A DNA stretch of 14,492 bases, from positions 1-14,492 of the forward strand of contig CAAFVM010000041.1 of NCBI GenBank assembly GCA_900766495.1, given 5' to 3'. The notes beneath the pieces are model-generated. The model was not told the DNA's origin, searched no databases, and saw only the letters and a list, made by a program, of their open reading frames with translations. The DNA comes from Clostridia bacterium (GTDB taxonomy: Bacteria; Bacillota; Clostridia; Christensenellales; Borkfalkiaceae). The translations under genes and the position numbers were made by a program. Positions 1 to 6,618 of the stretch are shown in pieces (within the stretch, counting starts at the first letter, position 1; each line of letters starts with the position of its first letter).

Positions 1-514
1 TACGTTGATGGGAGTTTAACGCAGCAAAAACCGATTTATTCCCGCAAAAATAGTTAGTGATGACGAATGGAATCCCTAAATACTTTTCTTTTGCTTGAGT
101 TTCATATTCGTGCTTTAAATATTCCGAATCTGATATATCGAAGCCTAAATTATGAAACAACTTCATTTTGCCGTTCGATATATATTTCTCGGAAAAAATA
201 TACCCGGTAAACTTTTCTATACGGCAAATAGCCTCAACTTCGTCAATCGGTTTAGGTATTCTTTTCATCTCGCAATCGCAATGCGGATGCAAAAGTCCGG
301 CTTCGCCATCGTAATTTTTAGCGTGAGGCGCCTTTGTCCTTAAAAAATAACACCCTGAAACAGATGTGCACGGTTTACAATGGTTCATAGCCTCTAATTC
401 TTCTCTAGCCGTTTCACGCTCTGTACCGTCTTCATCAGGCACTTGTGGGTGAACCCATTTTATCCAACTTTTGTCTTTTATTTCGTCGTTTTCGTCAACA
501 AAATTTTCAAACAT
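1..514 (-). CDS. Partial Cys/His-rich protein, phage-associated-like (5' part only)
   Basis: An open frame starts at ATG 514 and reads 171 codons without a stop to the window edge, so the C-terminus is missing. The start is set by AGGAGAGGGAG about 7 nt upstream. Two promoters lie behind it. The protein is acidic at first, then has a CxxC-x5-C group (C46, C49, C55) and HPHCDC (residues 76-81), a spacing that suggests a zinc site. HPxCxC motifs are known from the C-terminus of Mu F/SPP1 gp7-like minor head proteins. Residues 100-147 (KFTGYIFSEKY, then LFHNLGFDISDSEYL) recall DUF6883-like domains found near phage and toxin genes; that match is from memory. Codon use differs from the neighbours, with more AGA and TTA and fewer GCG and CGC, which hints at transfer. 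The reading frame is certain. The family call is tentative and no function is assigned. Confidence 0.6.
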   Translation of the reverse strand, partial: MFENFVDENDEIKDKSWIKWVHPQVPDEDGTERETAREELEAMNHCKPCTSVSGCYFLRTKAPHAKNYDGEAGLLHPHCDCEMKRIPKPIDEVEAICRIEKFTGYIFSEKYISNGKMKLFHNLGFDISDSEYLKHEYETQAKEKYLGIPFVITNYFCGNKSVFAALNSHQR

Positions 515-564
515 TCTCCCTCTCCTTAAAAAAAACTAAAACCCTTGCAGGATTTCTTGCCACT

Positions 565-592
565 ATTGTAGCAGAGTTTTTTGCATTGTCAA
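565..592 (-). promoter_or_regulatory. SigA-type promoter, proximal, for the partial left-edge gene
   Basis: On the minus strand a perfect -35 TTGACA (587-592) is followed after 16 bp by TACAAT (565-570), with an extended -10 TG one base upstream. The predicted transcript begins near 558, giving a leader of about 44 nt before the ATG at 514. Confidence 0.7.
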
Positions 593-648
593 GAAAGAGC
601 TGACGTTTTGTTTTTAAATTTCGTTGAAAATTTTTTCTCCTTATTACA

Positions 649-677
649 ATTATATTACGGCGGGCGAACGTTGTCAA
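649..677 (-). promoter_or_regulatory. Perfect SigA consensus promoter, distal, for the partial left-edge gene
   Basis: The minus strand has TTGACA (672-677), a 17-bp spacer and TATAAT (649-654), an exact consensus match. It lies between the tRNA-Val terminator and the proximal promoter and points at the left-edge gene. An AAGGAG stretch follows at about 637-642 but no start codon is placed to use it. The rest of 515-766 shows no gene. Confidence 0.65.
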
Positions 678-728
678 GTTTTTTTAATTTTAATCTGCGC
701 GCCGCCGCCCCCGAAAAAACGGCATAAA

Positions 729-760
729 CAAAAAACCGAACCCGCAAAAAGCGAATTCGG
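729..760 (-). terminator. Rho-independent terminator of the tRNA-Val transcript
   Basis: On the minus strand CCGAATTCGC pairs with GCGGGTTCGG over 10 bp, including two G-U pairs, across a TTTTT loop, and a run of six T follows. It begins 6 nt after the encoded CCA of the tRNA. Confidence 0.85.
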
Positions 761-766
761 CGTTAG

Positions 767-843
767 TGGTGGGGACGGATAGACTCGAACTATTGACCTC
801 CTGCATGTCAAGCAGGCGCTCTAACCAACTGGGCTACGCCCCC
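767..843 (-). tRNA. tRNA-Val (anticodon GAC)
   Basis: This 77-nt cloverleaf reads GUC codons. The acceptor arms GGGGGCG and CGTCCCC pair fully with one G-U. The D-arm contains AGTTGGTTAGA. The anticodon stem CCTGC/GCAGG encloses loop TTGACAT, which gives GAC. The T-loop is TTCGAGT. The CCA end is encoded at 767-769. The outermost T-stem pair is an A-C mismatch, which is tolerable. It is a single-gene unit with its own promoter and terminator. The region on its 3' side holds a phage-like gene. Confidence 0.95.
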
Positions 844-854
844 ATAGCCTTTTT

Positions 855-883
855 ATTTTACTATAAACCGCCGATTATTGCAA
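855..883 (-). promoter_or_regulatory. Promoter of tRNA-Val
   Basis: On the minus strand TTGCAA (878-883), 17 bp and TAAAAT (855-860) lie so that transcription would begin a few bases before the mature tRNA 5' end at 843. Confidence 0.7.
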
Positions 884-923
884 GCGTTTTTACGCCGCTA
901 TAAACAAAAATACCCGCCGCGGT

Positions 924-959
924 AAAAAATTAAGGCGCACGGAAACGCCCGCACGCCTT
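924..959 (-). terminator. Rho-independent terminator after the aminopeptidase gene
   Basis: On the minus strand AAGGCGTGCGG pairs with CCGTGCGCCTT over 11 bp, with two wobble pairs, around loop GCGTTT, followed by AATTTTTT. It lies about 31 nt past the stop at 991 and closes the chorismate mutase-aminopeptidase unit. Confidence 0.85.
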
Positions 960-990
960 ATTCTTATTATTTCTTTCAATCAACCCGCAA

Positions 991-2214
991 TTAAAACGCC
1001 CAGTTGCCGTTTCTGAATATAGCAACGGTTTTGCCGTCGACGGTAACCCCGTCGATGTCGAGGTCGGCGGTGCCTATCATAAAGTCAACGTGAATTATAG
1101 AATCATTAATGCCTTTCGCGTGGCACTCGTCGGTGGAATATTTCTCGTAATCTTTAATGCAGTTGGTGAACCCGCGACCGAGAGCGAGGTGGCAGCAGCA
1201 GTTCTCGTCGTATAAAGTGTTATAGAAAAGAATGCCCGAATTGTTTATGGGCGAATCGAACGGCACAAGCGCGCACTCGCCCAAGCGGCAGGAATTTTCG
1301 TCCATAGCCACCAGTTTTTTAAGCAGTTCTTCGTTCTTTTCGGCGTGGACTTCAACAACTTTGCCTCCCTTGAACGTAACCGAGAAGTTATCGATTATTT
1401 CGCCCTGATACGAAAGCGGTTTGCTCGCGTAAACAATACCGTCGGCAACGCCCGCTTCAGGCGAAGTGAACACCTCTTCGGTGGGAATGTTGGGGTTGTA
1501 ATAAACTCCGCCGAGCGTGGTTTCGCCGCCGCCCATAAAAATACCGTCTTCAATAAGTCCTACGGTAAGGTCGGTGCCTTTTTTCGAGCGATATTTAAGC
1601 TGACGAAGCCCCAGCGAATTAAGATATTCCGAACGTTTAAGCAAATCGGCGTTATGGTCTTTCCAAGCCTGAACGGGGTCGTCGGTAACGCGCGAGGTAT
1701 ATAAAATGGCGTTCCAAAGTTTTTCTACGGCAACGCTTGCGCGCTCGTTCGGAAACACTTTTTTGGCCCATTTTTTGCCCGGCACGCCCGCAATTACCCA
1801 TTGATATTTGTTGTCCATAGCCAGGCGATAGGGTTTGAACACCGTGGTTACCGCGGCGTTGGCTTTGGCTACTTTTTCCTGATTAACGCCCTTGAACGCG
1901 TCGGGGTCGTCCGACACGAGGTGAATTATCACGGGCAAATTATCTTTCCAGTATTCATAGCGAACCTTTTTCCATTCCTGAACGGTAGAAAGGGTTTTAA
2001 GGCTTTCGCGCTTGTAAGCAAGTTTCGCGGCTTCCTGATTCTGCCATTCGATCGAAACCGATTTCGCGCCGAGTTTATAGCATTCTTCGGCTACCATAAC
2101 GGCAAAATCGTCGATTTCGGTCATAGCGCGAACGCGCACCTCCTGCCCTTTTTGTACGTGCGCGCCAACTTCGGCTATAAGGCGCGCGTATTTTCTCATT
2201 TCGCTTTTTTTCAT
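991..2214 (-). CDS. ampS: M29-family metallo-aminopeptidase
   Basis: This 407-aa cytoplasmic enzyme removes N-terminal residues from peptides using two metal ions, as in the AmpS/PepS/AmpT family. The family ligands can be placed by spacing: E247 in TEEVFTSPE, E313 in GECALVPFDSP, H342 in DENCCCHLALG, and H375 and D377 in HVDFMIGTADLDIDG. The position that is Tyr in the Thermus enzyme appears to be F349 here (GRGFTNC). Length is normal. The ATG at 2214 has AGGAGT 7 nt upstream. It begins 24 nt after the chorismate mutase gene and has no promoter of its own, so the two are cotranscribed. Its position downstream of an oligopeptide importer fits a role in digesting imported peptides. The symbol follows the Bacillus member; orthology was not tested. 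Confidence 0.9.
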   Translation of the reverse strand: MKKSEMRKYARLIAEVGAHVQKGQEVRVRAMTEIDDFAVMVAEECYKLGAKSVSIEWQNQEAAKLAYKRESLKTLSTVQEWKKVRYEYWKDNLPVIIHLVSDDPDAFKGVNQEKVAKANAAVTTVFKPYRLAMDNKYQWVIAGVPGKKWAKKVFPNERASVAVEKLWNAILYTSRVTDDPVQAWKDHNADLLKRSEYLNSLGLRQLKYRSKKGTDLTVGLIEDGIFMGGGETTLGGVYYNPNIPTEEVFTSPEAGVADGIVYASKPLSYQGEIIDNFSVTFKGGKVVEVHAEKNEELLKKLVAMDENSCRLGECALVPFDSPINNSGILFYNTLYDENCCCHLALGRGFTNCIKDYEKYSTDECHAKGINDSIIHVDFMIGTADLDIDGVTVDGKTVAIFRNGNWAF

Positions 2215-2238
2215 ATTTTTTACTCCTGTTTAGGTTAA

Positions 2239-2502
2239 TTATTTTTGTAAATCTTTACAGCCGCTAATTATCGCGCCGTAAATTTTTTTTGCCGTTTCTT
2301 TATCTTCCTGCAAATCAAAAAGTGCCGAAACGTGTTCGTAAACCGCACTTTCGCGAGAACCGTCGGTCACGTTTAAACCGTTTTTTTCTTTAATTTTTTT
2401 AATTTCGCGGCAAACCGAAAAACGCTTTTTCAAAAGAACGCACAGTTCTTCGTCGATTTCGTCGATTTGCCCGCGCAGACAAATAAGTGAATTATCTTTC
2501 AT
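2239..2502 (-). CDS. Chorismate mutase, AroQ class, monofunctional
   Basis: The 87-aa protein converts chorismate to prephenate, the branch point to Phe and Tyr. Compared with the E. coli AroQ domain, the spacing places R10, R27, K38, D47, E51 and Q86 on the catalytic R11, R28, K39, D48, E52 and Q88; S84 is replaced by C82. It is a stand-alone domain of the usual length for an all-helical AroQ dimer, not fused to prephenate dehydratase or DAHP synthase. Only six bases (AAAAAT) separate the -10 box from the ATG, so the mRNA probably begins at or next to the start codon and has no Shine-Dalgarno site. No later ATG, GTG or TTG precedes the domain. It is the first gene of a unit with the M29 aminopeptidase. 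Confidence 0.88.
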   Translation of the reverse strand: MKDNSLICLRGQIDEIDEELCVLLKKRFSVCREIKKIKEKNGLNVTDGSRESAVYEHVSALFDLQEDKETAKKIYGAIISGCKDLQK

Positions 2503-2508
2503 ATTTTT

Positions 2509-2537
2509 ATTATACCTTTAAACCGAGTAAATGTCAA
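2509..2537 (-). promoter_or_regulatory. Perfect SigA promoter for the chorismate mutase-aminopeptidase unit
   Basis: The minus strand shows TTGACA (2532-2537), a 17-bp spacer and TATAAT (2509-2514), an exact consensus. The ATG of the chorismate mutase begins at 2502, which is the expected +1 position. Confidence 0.85.
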
Positions 2538-2557
2538 CGGGCAAAACGCATATTACG

Positions 2558-2598
2558 CAAAAAAACGCGCGAAACGCATAGTTTTTCGCGCGTTTTTA
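2558..2598. terminator. Bidirectional rho-independent terminator ending the opp operon
   Basis: AACGCGCGAAA (2564-2574) and TTTCGCGCGTT (2584-2594) form a perfect 11-bp stem with a 9-nt loop, flanked by A-runs on the left and T-runs on the right, so it would work on either strand. In the minus direction it stops opp transcription just before the chorismate mutase promoter. Confidence 0.85.
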
Positions 2599-2633
2599 TA
2601 TTTTTGAAAAGCAATTTTTATAAATCGGCATTA

Positions 2634-3050
2634 TTAGCCGACGGAATAATATAAAACCAGAAACACAACAGAAACCGCGGCGAACGCGCACCCTATTATA
2701 AACGGCGCTTTAACGGCGGCGGGTTTGCGGTTTTCCTGTTTGCGCGCCTTAAAATCGGCGTAGCTTTCGCCCTTTTTCAATTTAAGCCCCGGCACGAGCG
2801 CGCAGAACGCGGTTTTTACTCCGTAAGCGATGCCGTCGAAAAATCCGCCGTTAGAAACGAGTATAAGCGCGCCGATTGCCAGGAACACAACCCCGGGAAC
2901 GAAAAACGCGTCGCACAAAATTTTATAAATTTCTTGTTTGTCGGTAAGGGTAAAAACGCCCCTGCCCGCGGCTATGGCTATGCAACCGCCCGCAGCAAGC
3001 AAAAAACATATTAAATAACTTAAAAGCGGGGCTATAAGTCGTTTATTCAA
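2634..3050 (-). CDS. DUF3899-like small membrane protein
   Basis: The 138-aa protein has three likely membrane segments (about residues 7-28, 47-66 and 115-136). The central stretch FFVPGVVFLAIGALILVSN followed by GGFFDGIAYG and a SYADFKARKQ tail before the last helix resembles DUF3899, an uncharacterised Bacillota family; the assignment is from memory of its pattern. The start is TTG at 3050, inside the last codons of oppF (8-nt overlap), with a GAGGGGG stretch upstream. No ATG is available, so translation may be coupled to oppF. It is the last gene of the operon before the terminator. Its role is unknown; an accessory function for the importer is only a contextual guess. Confidence 0.7.
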   Translation of the reverse strand: MNKRLIAPLLSYLICFLLAAGGCIAIAAGRGVFTLTDKQEIYKILCDAFFVPGVVFLAIGALILVSNGGFFDGIAYGVKTAFCALVPGLKLKKGESYADFKARKQENRKPAAVKAPFIIGCAFAAVSVVFLVLYYSVG

Positions 3051-4416
3051 CCTTTTCAGCCCCCTCTTTCGCGCCGCCTATAACGGTTTTTATTCCTTTT
3101 TCTTTGCACTCGGCAACGTATTTTTTCTCTTCGTCGTCGTTGCAGAAAACAAAATGAGCGGGCGTTATTTCGCGCATGGTGGGCTTATTCACAGAATAAT
3201 CGTGTTCGGCAATCGGGTTATAGGTAAGGCGCACGCGGGTCTTTTCGTAATGCGGGTCGGGCAAAGGAATAGCCGAAAGCAACGCCTTTGTGTAAGGATG
3301 CAAAGGGTTCGCGAACAGTTCGTCGGACGAAGCCAGTTCTACCATATTGCCCATATACATAACGCCTATGCGGTCGGAAAAATATTTTACAACCGACAAG
3401 TCGTGCGCGATGAACAAAATGGTAAGACCCAAGCTTTCCCTTAAATCGTTAAGCAGGTTAATTACCTGCGCCTGAATGGATACGTCGAGCGCGGAAACCG
3501 GTTCGTCGGCGATTATTAACTCAGGCTCCATTATAACCGAACGGGCAATGCCTATTCTCTGCCGCTGCCCGCCCGAAAATTCGTGCGGATATCTGCCGGC
3601 ATGCTCGCGGACAAGCCCTACGAGTTCAAGCATTTTATAAACTTTTTCGTCAATAACTTTTTTATCACGCTCGCCCTGAATAACCAGCCCCTCGGAAACT
3701 ATTTCCCTTACCGTCATGCGCGGGTCGATGGAAGCGATAGGATCCTGGTAAATCATCTGGATGCGGGTTACGAGCTTGGCGCGCTTTGCCTTTTTTAGTT
3801 CGGCTGCGCGCGCTTTTTTCAGTTCTGCGATTTTTTTGCTTTTTTCCTCGCTTTCGGGTTCTTTTTCGGCTTCATCTAAAAGCGTGGCGTACTTTTCTTT
3901 AACCTTTTCCACCGCTTCGCGCGCAAACAGCTCGTCGCTTTCGCGGCATTCGCTCACCGCATTTTTCATTTCGGCGCGTTTCGCGTTTATAAAGTTTTCC
4001 GCGCGCGATTTTTCTTCGTTTATAAGAGCGGAATATTCTTCCTTTATTTTTTCGGCGTCGGTCTGTTCGCTTACGCCGTTCAAAAGTTCGGCTTGTTTAT
4101 TTTTAAGCCGTTTTATTTCCTCTTCCGAGCGCTTTTTCTCGGCAGATATTTCGTCTTTATACGAGCGCGTTCCCGCAACTATTCTTCTGCCTTTGAAATA
4201 AACGCTTCCGCTCGTGGCGTCGTAAAGCCTTATTATGGTTCTGCCCGTGGTGGTTTTGCCGCAGCCCGACTCGCCTACCAGCCCGAAAACCTCGCCTTTT
4301 TTAATATCGAAGCTTACGTTGTTAACCGCTTTAAGCTCTTTTTTGCCCATTTTGAAATAGCGGCACAAATTTTCAACTTTTAAAAGCACTTCGGCGTTTT
4401 CGAAATTACGTTTCAT
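3043..4416 (-). CDS. oppF: Oligopeptide ABC transporter ATPase OppF-like, with a charged coiled-coil insert
   Basis: This cytoplasmic subunit powers peptide import by ATP hydrolysis, paired with OppD. Over 457 aa it shows Walker A GESGCGKTT (48-56), the Q-loop in MIYQDP (Q224), signature SGGQRQR (281-287), Walker B LIIADEP (300-306), the H-loop H338 and the HPYTKALLSAIP region of the oligopeptide-type C-terminal extension (about 373-384). OppF proteins are usually about 310-340 aa. The excess lies at about 86-213, between the strand after Walker A and the Q-loop, where roughly 20 residues are normal. The insert is rich in K, E, A and R with almost no G or P, as expected for a long helical hairpin. 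ATG 4416 has GGGAGG 9 nt upstream and overlaps the oppD stop as ATGA. All catalytic motifs are intact and the frame is unbroken. Confidence 0.92.
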   Translation of the reverse strand: MKRNFENAEVLLKVENLCRYFKMGKKELKAVNNVSFDIKKGEVFGLVGESGCGKTTTGRTIIRLYDATSGSVYFKGRRIVAGTRSYKDEISAEKKRSEEEIKRLKNKQAELLNGVSEQTDAEKIKEEYSALINEEKSRAENFINAKRAEMKNAVSECRESDELFAREAVEKVKEKYATLLDEAEKEPESEEKSKKIAELKKARAAELKKAKRAKLVTRIQMIYQDPIASIDPRMTVREIVSEGLVIQGERDKKVIDEKVYKMLELVGLVREHAGRYPHEFSGGQRQRIGIARSVIMEPELIIADEPVSALDVSIQAQVINLLNDLRESLGLTILFIAHDLSVVKYFSDRIGVMYMGNMVELASSDELFANPLHPYTKALLSAIPLPDPHYEKTRVRLTYNPIAEHDYSVNKPTMREITPAHFVFCNDDEEKKYVAECKEKGIKTVIGGAKEGAEKVE

Positions 4417-6614
4417 AGGGCGTCGCCTCCCTGTTTTTTCATTCTTTCAATGCGTTTAAGCACCTGTTCGGGCAAAGAAACGCGGGGCGCGTCGGGGTGT
4501 AACAACCAGGTAGCCGCTTTATGCGTGGGCGAAACCTCGAACATAGGCGGTTGCGCTTCGAAATCGATTTGCATTGCGTATTTGTTGCGCGGCGCGAACG
4601 CGTCGCCCTTGGGGGAATAAATCATATTCGGCGGAGTGCCGGGTATGGCGTCGAGCTTGCCGTCGGTATCGAGGTCGGGCATCGATGACAGAAGCGCCCA
4701 GGTGTACGGGTGGCGCGGGTCGTAAAAAACGTCGTCCGCAGTGCCGTATTCCACTATTTTGCCCGCATACATAACGGCTATGCGGTCGACTATGTTGGCT
4801 ACCACGCCGAGGTCGTGAGTTATAAAAATTACCGAAAGCTTGCGCTCGCGTTTAAGTTTGTTTATAAGTTCGAGTATTTGCGACTGCACCGACACGTCGA
4901 GCGCGGTGGTGGGTTCGTCGCAGATAAGCACGTCGGGGTCGGCGGCGAGCGCGATTGCTATAACTATGCGTTGGCGCATACCGCCCGAAAATTCGAACGG
5001 GTATTGTTTGTAGCGCACGGCGGGTTCGGGAATGCCTACCTCCTCCATAAGTTTAAGCGCGCGCGCCTTTGCGAGTTTTTTTGTAACTTTGTAAACGAAA
5101 GTGGAAGCCTGTTCTTTAAGATAGTCAATTATTTCAACAGTGGCTTCGTCCGGGCTAAACGCGGTTTTTTCAAGCCGAGTTTTATAATCTTCGCGCAGTT
5201 CGCGTAAAATATCGCATATCTGCGAGGTAGCCGCGTCTAAATCGACGAGAGCGGGCGGCACCACTTTCCAGTCGGGTTCTTTACCCGCTTTCACAAGTTT
5301 TTCGCGTTTCGCGGTTTGAACTTTAAAACGCTTTTCCTCTTTCGGGTTGTTTTTCGCCCCCGAAAAATAGCGTTCAAGCTCTACCCTCACGCTCGACGAA
5401 AAGGTATATTCTTTAGAATCTTTTACAATTTCAAGCTCGTTTATAGCGTCTTTAACCTTATTTTCAAGTTCTTTAATCGTTTTTTCGGCTAAAACCTTGC
5501 GCTCGCCCGTAAGATTGCCCTCGGCGAAAAACGCTTCGGCTTTTTCAAGCTCGGCTATAAGCAGTTTTTTCTTTTCAAGCGAAACCTTGCGCGCGTATTC
5601 CACCGCTTTGCCTGCGCGGGCGATAAAGTCGAGCATAAACTCTTCGTCTACGTATTTGCGGGTCATTTTCGCAAGCTCGTCTACGTCCATGGTTTTTTCC
5701 ACGTCCGATTCGGGGTTGCGAAGCATATAATAGCCCAAAGTGAAATAGTTAGGCTTGGTTTTTGTCTCCGCTTCGTCCAAAATCGCCGAAAGTTTTTCAA
5801 GTTTTTCGGTAAGTTCGGCGCTCACGGAACCCGCGTTTTCGCCGTTTGCTCTTTTTTCTTTTACTTTTATTTTAGCCGCGGCTTTGCAACCCGACAAAAC
5901 GTCGGCAAGCAACGCTTTAAACTCGTCTGACGAAACCAGAACGTCGGGGTGGTAAGCTTCTTTAACGCGAAGTTCTATAACGCGGCTTAACCTGCCGTAA
6001 TCGACGGCGCGGTTTTTGCTTATTAAAAACAACTGCTCGTCAATATCGGATTTAAGTTCCTGCGCCGCGCGCAAACAGGCGTTATATTTTCTTTCGAGCT
6101 TGGAACCCACAATGCAGAAACTATCGAAAGTTTTGCACGCTTCGTCGTTTTTCTTGCGTTCTTCGTCGGTTTCCGCCACCTCGTCCATATGTTTTTTAAG
6201 GGTGCCGAGGGTTTTGTTGAACAGCCTGCGCGCGTTCTTCTGCCCCGCCTTGCCCTTTAAAAGCATGGCTTCCGTAAGCTGTTTACCCACCCGCATTATG
6301 GGGTTAAGGCTGGACATGGGATCCTGGAATATCATGGCGATTTTGTCGCCGCGAATTTTATGAAATTCTTCTTCGCTTATTTTTAAAAGGTCTTTGCCGT
6401 CGTAAATAATTTCGCCGCTTTCAACAATCGCGTTGTTTGCGAGTATTCCTATAACCGCGCGGTTGGTAACCGATTTGCCCGAGCCGGATTCGCCCACTAT
6501 CGCGAGCGTTTCGCCCTTATACAAATCGAAATCGATGCCGCGCACGGCATGCACTTTTCCCGCGGGGGTGCGGAAAGATATGGTAAGATTTTTAACTTCT
6601 AATTTCTTTTCCAT
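4413..6614 (-). CDS. oppD: Oligopeptide ABC transporter ATPase OppD-like, with a ~380-residue insert
   Basis: This is the partner ATPase of OppF. Motifs are Walker A GESGSGKS (41-48), Q-loop MIFQDPMSSLNP (Q97), signature SGGMRQR (543-549), Walker B VLICDEP (562-568), H600, and the C-terminal HPYTWALLSSMPD and PGTPPNM blocks. At 733 aa it is about twice the usual 330-350. The extra sequence, about residues 124-508, splits the helical subdomain between Q-loop and signature; the family pattern resumes at KARALKLMEEVGIPEP. The insert is mostly charged, predicted helical, with weak coiled-coil spacing and no family I recognise. The C-terminal segment GDAFAPRNKYA lacks the four cysteines found in DppD-type ATPases, which I believe is normal in one Bacillota OppD group. 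ATG 6614 follows oppC by 4 nt with GGAGG 9 nt upstream. The frame is continuous, so an assembly fusion is unlikely. Confidence 0.92.
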   Translation of the reverse strand: MEKKLEVKNLTISFRTPAGKVHAVRGIDFDLYKGETLAIVGESGSGKSVTNRAVIGILANNAIVESGEIIYDGKDLLKISEEEFHKIRGDKIAMIFQDPMSSLNPIMRVGKQLTEAMLLKGKAGQKNARRLFNKTLGTLKKHMDEVAETDEERKKNDEACKTFDSFCIVGSKLERKYNACLRAAQELKSDIDEQLFLISKNRAVDYGRLSRVIELRVKEAYHPDVLVSSDEFKALLADVLSGCKAAAKIKVKEKRANGENAGSVSAELTEKLEKLSAILDEAETKTKPNYFTLGYYMLRNPESDVEKTMDVDELAKMTRKYVDEEFMLDFIARAGKAVEYARKVSLEKKKLLIAELEKAEAFFAEGNLTGERKVLAEKTIKELENKVKDAINELEIVKDSKEYTFSSSVRVELERYFSGAKNNPKEEKRFKVQTAKREKLVKAGKEPDWKVVPPALVDLDAATSQICDILRELREDYKTRLEKTAFSPDEATVEIIDYLKEQASTFVYKVTKKLAKARALKLMEEVGIPEPAVRYKQYPFEFSGGMRQRIVIAIALAADPDVLICDEPTTALDVSVQSQILELINKLKRERKLSVIFITHDLGVVANIVDRIAVMYAGKIVEYGTADDVFYDPRHPYTWALLSSMPDLDTDGKLDAIPGTPPNMIYSPKGDAFAPRNKYAMQIDFEAQPPMFEVSPTHKAATWLLHPDAPRVSLPEQVLKRIERMKKQGGDAL

Positions 6615-6618
6615 AATA

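Noticed and set aside
152..343. 63-codon plus-strand frame at the left edge
   Set aside because: It is opposite the partial minus-strand gene, which has two promoters, a strong ribosome site and coherent motifs.
4560..4620. Loss of the four C-terminal cysteines of OppD as a defect
   Set aside because: The surrounding pattern, GDAFAPRNKYA through THKAATWLL, is to my knowledge normal for a cysteine-free OppD group in Bacillota.
4413..6614. OppD as an assembly chimera or two fused genes
   Set aside because: The frame is continuous, composition and codon use match the flanks, and the family pattern resumes exactly in phase after the insert.
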